Source of the DNA: Bimuria novae-zelandiae CBS 107.79 | Lineage: Eukaryota > Ascomycota > Dothideomycetes > Pleosporales > Didymosphaeriaceae | DNA: 64,000 bases | Direction of reading: 5' to 3' | Assembly (NCBI GenBank): GCA_010015655.1 | Contig: ML976656.1 | Location: forward strand, 53,539 to 117,538 | In this document: positions 56,750-64,000 of the stretch, one piece after another | How positions within the stretch are numbered: the first letter of the stretch is position 1 | Layout of the letters: each line of letters begins with the position of its first letter | Made by a program: the position numbers and the translations under genes | Notes under the pieces: model-generated | Database searches by the model: none | What the model was told of the DNA's origin: nothing | The model's input: the letters and a program-made list of their open reading frames with translations, nothing else

Positions 56750-57583
56750 TATTCGATATTTGATAATAATGAGACCGGCCGACCTGGGCGAGACGGTGCT
56801 GAAGTCAAACCCCAAAGAGCCTGAAGAACGGAAGAGAGCGTGCTCGAGAAGCTGCCTAGCTTGCAAGGGGTCGCCATTTCCTAACTGTCTGCGCAGGTAA
56901 GAGCGACGGGCTAGAGCAGAGTACCATGACGAAGGAAACGAAGGAAAGCTCGTAGACTTGAGGGGTAAATATGGTAAGTTATTGAATTGTGGAATGATGG
57001 GAGCGTAGCAGCGGTCATTTCCTTACTCTAAAGTAAGAACTGTTAAAATTGAGTGTAAGAGTTTACAATTATGTAGGCGGAAAGTCGCTTATATATGGCT
57101 AGCGTGCACCTTCCGTATGCCGGGGAGCGCCTCCCTCAACAAGAACCACGCCTGGTTTTTTTTTTTTCAGGAGAGGTTGACGCAGTGAGGCAACTTAGAT
57201 GTGTGTATACGCAATGAACATGAGCTTTATAGGCATTGCCTTGCAGACAGGTACTACACAGCAGCGTAGATTCATTGTAGAAATGATAGGAATTGGTAAG
57301 GCGGTGCTATGAGGTCAAACCCACAAGAGCGGCCCGATGGAGTAGAAGCTGGACCAATGGAGCGAACCTGCCCAAGTCGCTGCGTCATACCTCCTGGTCG
57401 CCGTTTCCAATCTATCCACAGGTAAGAGCGGTATTCGCTTTCCTAATCCCATGTAGGTGAACATCTTCTCAAATCCCACCCCTAAACCATGCTATAACCA
57501 CACCAGCGCCACCCATGCAAACACTATAATACAAGTAAGTCCCCCCACACAACCTAATCGTACACACACCCCCTCTTTCCCAC
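56750..57583. other. Intergenic region
   Basis: No gene is recognised. A repeated fragment (GGTAAGAGCG and surrounding sequence) occurs near 56897 and 57421, and a T11 run ends in CAG at about 57158-57171. Confidence 0.5.
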
Positions 57584-60500
57584 CTACTCCCCTCTACTCC
57601 TCCACCCCTCCTCCCTCCACACCCCACTCCTCCCCCCCTCCTTCACCACCACCCTAACCCCCTCAATCCTCATCCCCTTATCAACCGCCTTACACATATC
57701 GACCACACTCAGCGCAGCCCCCACGACGCTCGTCAAAGCCTCCATTTCCACGCCCGTCTGGCCCTCGCACTGGACTTTGCTTTCTACCACAATACCCCCC
57801 TCACCCTTTCCCACACCTTCAGCTTCGCCAGCGCCAAAAACATACAGCTCAACACCAACATGCGTGAGCATGATAGGATGGCACAGCGGGATGAGCGTAG
57901 GCGTGTGCTTAGCGGCCATGATCCCCGCGATGCGCGATACGGAGAGGACGTCGCCTTTTTTGTTTTGGGCTGAGGCGATGAGGGAGAGGGGTGTGGGGTT
58001 GGAGAAGTGTACGGAGCCGGTGGCGATGGCGGTGCGGAGGGTTGGGGGTTTGGCAGAGACGGAGACCATGTGGGCGGCGCCGGAGGGGGTGAGATGTGGG
58101 AGGGATGGTTGCGGCTGGGGTGCGGGTGTGGACTTTTGGTCCTCGTGCTGTGTCCTTGCGTCTGGGACTGCAGAGGGGTTTGTGGCTGCCTCGCTTGATG
58201 CGGCAGGGCTTACTTTGAGGGGTGTGGGGTTGTTTCCGACGGGCACCGGTGCTTGGGGGTTCTTTGAGACTGCGGCGAGGAAGTCTGCGAGCTCGCCGTT
58301 GGCGAAGGGGTCTTCTGGGTGAGACTCCTGGCGCGTCCGCGACTTCGCCGACCCTTGGAGGAGAGAGGCTACGGTTTGTGGATCGGTGTCCATGGCCGTC
58401 GAAGAAGTGCCTGCGGGCTTGTTCAGGAGGCGTGTCGATGTGGAATACCCTCTCCTCGATGCAGCCGTGTGATACCCTTGCGCACCAACCGCCGCCGAAA
58501 CCGACGTCGCTCCACTCCGATATCCCTGCCCTTGCTTACCCGTCCAGCTAAAAGGCAGATCGGCCGGGATATCGTGCGTCGGCTTTGGCGTTTCCTTCCT
58601 CTTCACCTGCACCGTCTCCTGACCGACATTCTCTCCCTCGTCTCGTAAGAACCCCATCCCGGCATCAATCTCATCCCAGTCGAGCTCCTCCACCGCTGGG
58701 TCGACCTTGATATATTCGTGCTCAACACCCAGTTTCCTTTCCTCCTGCCGCTCAAACACCTGCGCCCACCTCTTCACCATGCGCGCGGCAGCCTTCTTGC
58801 TCAGGTCGTGCTCGAGCACCATTTGTTCCAGCAGCCCTCTGACGTCCAGACTGACGTCTTCTGTAGGCTGTGCGCTATCAGCCATACCCTCAACCACCTT
58901 GTCGTTCCGCGTCTGCCACTTCCACGCCAGAATTTTCAGCCAGGTCTGCAGCATCTGTCGCTTTTCCGAAGTCCAGACGTCGTAGGGCAGGGTATCCATA
59001 AGCGGATACTCCCGCTTCAATTTCTGGCTGAGCTGAAGGATCTGGCTCTGGAGGGAAGGCACTTCGACATCTAAATCGACAGTCAAGTCGTCGTCGATTT
59101 TCACTTTGCCAGGGGAGGAGAACTGCGCTTTGAGTTGCTCTGCGAGGCTGCGAGGCGTGGTTTCGGGCTGCGGGTTGGGCCAGGCGCGGATGGGTTCTGG
59201 CTGGTTCGACTCGCCGAATATACTGCTGGCGGCCTCGAGTTCCTTTTCCTGCCTGGACTTGTGGGTATCATTCGGATTCTGGTTCGACCAGCGGATCGGG
59301 ACCGACTTCTCTGGCGTCGTACCATTCGGATTCCTGTTGGACCAGCGGATCGGGACCGATCCCTCGGGCGTAGTAGCTGAATTGGCAGCGACCTCGGCAT
59401 CTATCTCTTCTTCAGTCTCAAGACCATCTTCTGCTACGCCAAGCACCTCGTCCTCCAGCTCCTGCAACAATCCTTCGACTTTCCTTGCGGTCGATGAACT
59501 GGGACCGTCGGGCTGGGTCGTAGCGGCGAATTTTTTGAGGAACGAGATGGACTGTGAGATGTCGCGCAGTTGCTGCAGTCTTGCCTCCGTGGTGAGCTCC
59601 TTCTGTTCGATCTTCACCTCTTCGTCTGCGGGCGGCAACGCATCTGCTTGTGCTTCAAGTGATGCGGTCCAAATGTTACCGTTCCGATCAAGGGATATTC
59701 GGTCCTTCAACCTGTGAGTGCTTGGCGCTTTGGAGGAAGGGTTATTTGCGGCTTCTGGTTGTTCAAGGGCGGCATCGTGCTTTCGAAGAATCTCGTCCTT
59801 CGCCTTCCTCAACGCATCTCGACGTGCTATCAATCTTTCAATCTCCGGGTCCACATTCGAATTGGAGGATGCCTGAGAAGGCGCTTCTTCCTCTCCTGGG
59901 CGGTTGTCCAGCAACGAGCGACTCTCCGCGGATACATTTCCCCCCTTGCCTTTTGCTTCCAGCAGCGCCTTCTTCAGCGCGTCTCGACGCTCACGGAGTC
60001 TTATAATGTCATCCATATCTCTGATGTCAGAGTCCTCGGCTCCCATCGCTTTGTTTTCCTGGAGCCGTTCCCCGTTCGAATCCGATATGACGTTTTCAGA
60101 ATCGCGTCCAAGAAACCCTTGCTTGGACGGACCGGGATTCTGTATTGCCAACCTTTTTAACCCCTTAAGCGTCGCAGGCTCACTTTGTGTACCCAAATTT
60201 GCACGGAGTAAGTCGCCCCGTCCCACCTTTGCGTGGTCCCCCTCGAGGCGTTGCTCGTCTTTCTTCACTGCTTCTGCTTCTGCTTCCCGCTTCTGGGTTC
60301 TCTTCTCGACATGCCTTGCCAAATTAGCAGCCTCCCTCTCCTGCTGCTGTTCTGTCAACTGTTCCATCAACTTCTTGTGCACTTCGTCCAACCGTTTCTT
60401 CTCCTCGTCTAGCTGCCCCATATTCTCAGACCCACCGCTTTTGGGTTTAAGTCGTGCTAGATGGGATTTGAACGTGTTCAGCGTGCGCTCAAGCTCGACT

Positions 60501-61498
60501 ACGTCGGCTTTCCAATTGGCTTCGACCATCTTGCGAGTCTCCGCCCCCTTTCCTATGGCGGCTTCGATCTTCCTGTTGCGGCGCCACATGGCACGGCCAA
60601 TTCTCCTGCCCACCGTATTGTACTTTTCGGGAATGCGGTCACGCCACGCTCGGAATGGCTCCTCACCATCCGCCAAGTGTGGAGGATTTGCCTTCTCCAG
60701 TGCGATTCGTGCCTCTAGTTCTTCAATCTCGGCACGGAGAGCTTTGAGCTGTGCGGGTTTGTCTCCGAGCGGCATCACATTCCTCAGTTCATAAAACATG
60801 GAGATCTTGTTGCGCCTTCCCGGGATTAGGGCCATGTCGCTCGTCACCTGCATTTTCGCTGTGACATGATCCATTCCGATATGCAACGCTTGCAGATTCT
60901 CGACTGCTTTTTCAGCCGTCGCCCTCGCACCAGATTTACCGTCTATAGTCTTCAACGTTGCAGCGAGTTTGACATTGTGCCAGTACTTTGCATAGAGGGG
61001 CTCTTTGGGATCTAACTCGATGGGTTTGGATTCGTCTGAGGGGCCATTTTCAGCTCTTGCGAAAAAATCTAGCATGATGCGCTGTTTTCTGCGTCGGTCT
61101 TCCTCCAATTGCACCCAATCTCTATCTGTTGAATTGCTGCTATCGGTGAAGTTCCACGGTTCTGGTGGCGCGCGACGCGATTTGCTACGATGGCGCGTCG
61201 TGGCGAAGGTGCGGACATGGGCACGATTCGAGCTTGGTATCTGGAAAAGGTACGGCAAGCTTGAAGGCGAACTGTTAGACCACGATCGAACAAGCGATAC
61301 ACTCGGGGCCAGAACATGGGCGCTGACACTTGCAAACGCATTACTGGGTGAGGCGGTGTGGGAAGACTGGTCTATAAAGGTCAGCGAGGCTTCACAACAA
61401 GCGCAGGTAGCGTAAGGGGTATATAGATTGACATATATAGGCGACCAGTCTATCTTCGAAAACGACAGTGCCGTCCATGATGCAAAAACACCACCCAT
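57584..61498 (-). CDS. Large coiled-coil, mitochondrial-type protein with C-terminal MoaC domain (cyclic pyranopterin monophosphate synthase)
   Basis: One open frame of about 1300 codons. The start is unsure: it continues up to 61564 without an ATG there, and 61498 is the most upstream in good context. A presequence-like region (RAHVRTFATTRHRSKSRR) is followed by Glu/Lys/Arg-rich coiled coils, two tandem 17-residue repeats (TTPE(G/K)SVPIRWSN) near 59270-59370, and a second presequence-like stretch (ASRRGYSTSTRLLNK) near 58430. The last 165 residues (about 58100-57584) are a full MoaC domain: GDVLSVSRIAGIMAAKHT, LIPLCHP and EGQTGVEMEALTSVVGAAL, then DMCKAVDKGM. MoaC with MoaA turns GTP into cyclic pyranopterin monophosphate, the first step of molybdenum cofactor synthesis. 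The first 1100 residues are not recognised. It might be two genes joined by an in-frame intron. Confidence 0.75.
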   Translation of the reverse strand: MGGVFASWTALSFSKIDWSPIYVNLYTPYATCACCEASLTFIDQSSHTASPSNAFASVSAHVLAPSVSLVRSWSNSSPSSLPYLFQIPSSNRAHVRTFATTRHRSKSRRAPPEPWNFTDSSNSTDRDWVQLEEDRRRKQRIMLDFFARAENGPSDESKPIELDPKEPLYAKYWHNVKLAATLKTIDGKSGARATAEKAVENLQALHIGMDHVTAKMQVTSDMALIPGRRNKISMFYELRNVMPLGDKPAQLKALRAEIEELEARIALEKANPPHLADGEEPFRAWRDRIPEKYNTVGRRIGRAMWRRNRKIEAAIGKGAETRKMVEANWKADVVELERTLNTFKSHLARLKPKSGGSENMGQLDEEKKRLDEVHKKLMEQLTEQQQEREAANLARHVEKRTQKREAEAEAVKKDEQRLEGDHAKVGRGDLLRANLGTQSEPATLKGLKRLAIQNPGPSKQGFLGRDSENVISDSNGERLQENKAMGAEDSDIRDMDDIIRLRERRDALKKALLEAKGKGGNVSAESRSLLDNRPGEEEAPSQASSNSNVDPEIERLIARRDALRKAKDEILRKHDAALEQPEAANNPSSKAPSTHRLKDRISLDRNGNIWTASLEAQADALPPADEEVKIEQKELTTEARLQQLRDISQSISFLKKFAATTQPDGPSSSTARKVEGLLQELEDEVLGVAEDGLETEEEIDAEVAANSATTPEGSVPIRWSNRNPNGTTPEKSVPIRWSNQNPNDTHKSRQEKELEAASSIFGESNQPEPIRAWPNPQPETTPRSLAEQLKAQFSSPGKVKIDDDLTVDLDVEVPSLQSQILQLSQKLKREYPLMDTLPYDVWTSEKRQMLQTWLKILAWKWQTRNDKVVEGMADSAQPTEDVSLDVRGLLEQMVLEHDLSKKAAARMVKRWAQVFERQEERKLGVEHEYIKVDPAVEELDWDEIDAGMGFLRDEGENVGQETVQVKRKETPKPTHDIPADLPFSWTGKQGQGYRSGATSVSAAVGAQGYHTAASRRGYSTSTRLLNKPAGTSSTAMDTDPQTVASLLQGSAKSRTRQESHPEDPFANGELADFLAAVSKNPQAPVPVGNNPTPLKVSPAASSEAATNPSAVPDARTQHEDQKSTPAPQPQPSLPHLTPSGAAHMVSVSAKPPTLRTAIATGSVHFSNPTPLSLIASAQNKKGDVLSVSRIAGIMAAKHTPTLIPLCHPIMLTHVGVELYVFGAGEAEGVGKGEGGIVVESKVQCEGQTGVEMEALTSVVGAALSVVDMCKAVDKGMRIEGVRVVVKEGGRSGVWREEGWRSRGE

Positions 61499-61560
61499 GC
61501 ATACGTGTCCACCATTATCGTAAGGGCATGTAGTCATCCAAATCAATAGAAAGCCGAGCG

Positions 61561-62949
61561 TCACCCACCAATTAATATCATGGGCCTGTTCTGCATGTTC
61601 GCCAAGTCACCCATGTCGGCATGCTTCTCGGCTTTGCGCTTCACCGCGGCGCCAATGACTTGCAAAAGCTCTTGTTCTCGCTGTCCCCAGCCGAGGACGG
61701 TCTCGTCGCTCAACAGACCGTCTCGACGGTCCATCTCAATCTTTTTGATGCGCTCAAAGGCTTCCTGGTCGATGGGTTCGCCTTGGTTGTCCTTCCGTAG
61801 GAGATCGCGAAGCGACACTTCGTCATTGCCGTGCAAGCAGACCTTCAAATTGCCATCGCTCGTGATGCGTAAGCGATTGCACGTGCCGCAGAAGTCGTTG
61901 GTCATGCTTGAGATGAAGCCGACCTTGCCCACAAAGCCGGGCACTTCAAAGGTTTTGCTCGTGTCGTTCTTGTGGCCGGGGACCTGTCGCAAGGCTGGGT
62001 ATTTCACTCTTATGATGTCCAGCATTTCCTGGAAACTGATCATCTTGCCCTGGCTCCACTTGTTGCCGCCGAACGGCATGTACTCGATGAAGCGCACTTC
62101 GATGTCCTTCTCACGGCCGAGCTCCACAAATGGGATTATGTCGCGCTCGTTCAACCCGCGCATGACAACGCAATTGACCTTGAGCTTGATGTTGGCCCCA
62201 AGCTTCTTCATCTCCAGGATCCGATCGATGGACTTCATGACGGCGTCGAAGCCTTTCCGCCGCGTCATGATCTCGAACTGGAACGGATCCAACGTGTCCA
62301 GACTGAGATTGACGCCCGTCAGGCCGGCCTCGACCATGGCGTCCAGCTTCCGGTGCAGCGATATGCCGTTCGTGGTCAGGGCGAGCTCGCGAAGGCCGTG
62401 GGAGCGCAGGGAGCCAATCGACTGCATCAAGGGGACGATGTCGCGTCGCACCGTGGGCTCGCCGCCGGTCAAACGAATCTTGGTGACGCCCTGGGATACG
62501 AAGAGCGACGATAGATAGAAGATCTCGGGCGTGGTGAGCATGTGCGCGGCCGGCGATAGCGGGACGCCCTCTGGGGGAGCTGTCAGCAGGTTCCTTCCCT
62601 TTTCTGGACAGTTGCTCTTACCCTCTGGCATGCAGTAGAGGCACCGCAAATTGCACCGCTCCGTGATGCTGATGCGCAGGTAGTCATGCTCGCGGTTGAA
62701 CGAGTCGGTCAAGAATTCCGAGAAGGGCTTTGCGTTGCGTATCGCCTCTTTGCGCTGCTGCAGGCTTGCTTTTGCGACAGACGGCACCGCAGCTCCATCG
62801 TATTTGGCGCCAGTCTCTTGCACATGGGCAGCCGTCGCAAAGCCCCTCCGTCCTCCCAGTGCTGCTGCTGGACACGGTCTAACAAGGCGTTGCGTGCGGA
62901 GACATCGCACAGCGGTTGGAAGCGGCCGTATCGAGACCATGGGGGTCAT
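61561..62949 (-). CDS. GTP 3',8-cyclase, MoaA/MOCS1A type (radical SAM), mitochondrial
   Basis: Two exons (62949-62622 and 62570-61561) give 445 residues. The 51-bp intron has no stop and keeps the frame, so it is easy to miss; removing it restores the conserved CMPEEGVPLSP. A mitochondrial presequence (LRTQRLVRP..GGRRGFATA) opens the protein. The radical-SAM cluster is CNLRCLYC (Cys99, 103, 106), with TGGEP following. The C-terminal Fe-S cluster is CGTC..C (Cys337, 340, 354), and the protein ends in IGG, the double glycine needed in MOCS1A. The enzyme makes the MoaC substrate from GTP. The stop codon overlaps the beginning of the open frame that carries MoaC, so both are probably made from one locus, as in fungal cnxABC and animal MOCS1. 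Confidence 0.92.
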   Translation of the reverse strand: MTPMVSIRPLPTAVRCLRTQRLVRPCPAAALGGRRGFATAAHVQETGAKYDGAAVPSVAKASLQQRKEAIRNAKPFSEFLTDSFNREHDYLRISITERCNLRCLYCMPEGKSNCPEKGRNLLTAPPEGVPLSPAAHMLTTPEIFYLSSLFVSQGVTKIRLTGGEPTVRRDIVPLMQSIGSLRSHGLRELALTTNGISLHRKLDAMVEAGLTGVNLSLDTLDPFQFEIMTRRKGFDAVMKSIDRILEMKKLGANIKLKVNCVVMRGLNERDIIPFVELGREKDIEVRFIEYMPFGGNKWSQGKMISFQEMLDIIRVKYPALRQVPGHKNDTSKTFEVPGFVGKVGFISSMTNDFCGTCNRLRITSDGNLKVCLHGNDEVSLRDLLRKDNQGEPIDQEAFERIKKIEMDRRDGLLSDETVLGWGQREQELLQVIGAAVKRKAEKHADMGDLANMQNRPMILIGG

Positions 62950-64000
62950 TCTCACGGAATCATAACACGTCGGCGACCTGCATAAGCAAGCGCAGACATG
63001 GGGAATTATATACAGAAAAGAACGGGTATAATCATGCGTGGGGATGACTGAGAATTTACACGGCGTCGACTCGAGAAGGCCATTTCGGCAGGGGTGTCTG
63101 CGCGCTATCTTGGCGGTCCCCATCGCTCCTTCTTTGCTCAGCGAGCAATGGTGGGGTGCGGCCATTATCTCCGGTGCCAACCGCGGAGCCATTCACTGCA
63201 GAAACACGTCGCGACATGTGAACTAGCAATTGAATGTGGAGATTCACATACTTCAGAGCATGACAACTAAACCCGGCAGGCGTCGTCAAAAACAAGGACT
63301 TTCACCGTAAGGGTACTTCTCCATGTTCTTACCAAACGACCTTGGCTACAACCCGCCCTCAAAAAAATTGTAGAACTTGTTCTGCGGAGAGCGAGCTAAA
63401 TCGGCTGCGGTAGTGTGGGCAGATTAGAACGCAACTCAGGTTTCATCGTTGAGCAATGAAATCGTTCGACCAGGGCGCTGAGATGTAAAACTAACACTCT
63501 GTTGTGAACTACACTCACTACCATTGCGTACTTTCGCCTTTTTTGTCCGAACTGTACTCCGTCAGTCCTGCCTCTATATAATAGCACAGTGAGCTCCAGT
63601 CTTCATTAAAAGCTGTCTTTTAAGAGCTGTCTTCAGCTGTGAAATTAACTCTATGTTTCTATACCTAAAAGTCTGGGTAGCGCTCTATATATCCGACAGT
63701 GGAGTATTCTTTCCGAACATGAGTAAGCCCATATGTGTGAGTATGTGCGAACATGTGCGAGTCTCTATTGCGTTTGAGCGTAGCGATGGAGGGTTTCTAT
63801 CGCTCCTGGTGTCTCCTGCGATCGCATGTGTGATAGAATGGATGTAGCGCGCTCAGGTCTAACATCGCAGAGTTGAAGCAGCAGGCTCATTGAGAGACGT
63901 ACTTATATTATGTGCTTGCATAAAAGGCAGGCAAGTAGTCTCTCTTCGCGCACCGCTTGGTGCATCTAAATAGGCTCTCCCCCCTGAAGCGTAGAATGAC
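62950..64000. other. Upstream region of MoaA to the window end
   Basis: The promoter region of the MoaA gene, then sequence in which I recognise no gene, repeat or RNA. Confidence 0.5.

Noticed and set aside
59904..60794. Plus-strand open frame of 296 codons
   Set aside because: Ser/Phe-rich antisense image of the coiled-coil region of the MoaC-bearing protein.
61580..62518. Plus-strand open frame of 312 codons
   Set aside because: Antisense to MoaA, which has all radical-SAM and C-terminal cluster cysteines.

Overview
The window is a piece of a filamentous ascomycete genome (Pezizomycotina, most likely Dothideomycetes). The evidence is short introns of about 50-150 bp with GT..AG ends and CTNAC-type branch sites, fungal-specific families (UstYa/DUF3328, PTH11-type rhodopsin-fold proteins, Glo3, RBR ligase), and transposons whose genes are riddled with TAG/TAA codons where Trp or Gln is expected. 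That is the C-to-T signature of repeat-induced point mutation (RIP). The genome appears compartmentalised: GC-balanced gene blocks alternate with AT-rich repeat blocks.

Layout. (1) 1-8.6 kb: AT-rich and RIP-degraded. It holds a complete but dead pogo/Fot1 transposon (102-1948, TA target duplication) and the ruins of a minus-strand RecQ helicase of the telomere-linked type (about 2.4-8.6 kb). (2) 9-18.3 kb: SDR oxidoreductase, RBR-type E3 ligase, secreted BBE-like flavin oxidase, a PTH11-like pseudogene killed by two TGG-to-TAG changes, and a small secreted protein with six copies of the motif D(S/A)DD(I/V)WLW set between Kex2-type dibasic sites. (3) 18.65-21.94 kb: a RIP-degraded Tc1/mariner-superfamily element. 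(4) 22.4-23.5 kb: an intact UstYa/DUF3328 gene. (5) 24.1-41.6 kb: a nest of transposons. An old pogo element is split by a gypsy element, itself split by a hAT element, and is split again by a copia element; each has its own target-site duplication. (6) 41.6-64 kb: a 50-bp poly-C run, a frameshifted alpha-carbonic anhydrase pseudogene, then mainly housekeeping genes: SRA-YDG-like protein, NSUN5/Rcm1 rRNA methyltransferase, Glo3 ArfGAP, a FucP-like sugar transporter, a decayed metallophosphoesterase, a DPP1-like lipid phosphatase, and the MoaC and MoaA functions of molybdenum cofactor synthesis.

Most interesting system. The repeat precursor (minus strand) and the UstYa gene (plus strand) point away from each other. 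If the 3.3-kb transposon between them is removed, only about 0.86 kb separates the two start codons, the usual arrangement of a dikaritin/victorin-type ribosomal peptide (RiPP) locus with a shared promoter. The predicted core, ending in Ile-Trp-Leu-Trp, matches no dikaritin core I know. The flavin oxidase and SDR nearby are possible tailoring enzymes. This reading rests on motifs and gene order only; no homology search was run.
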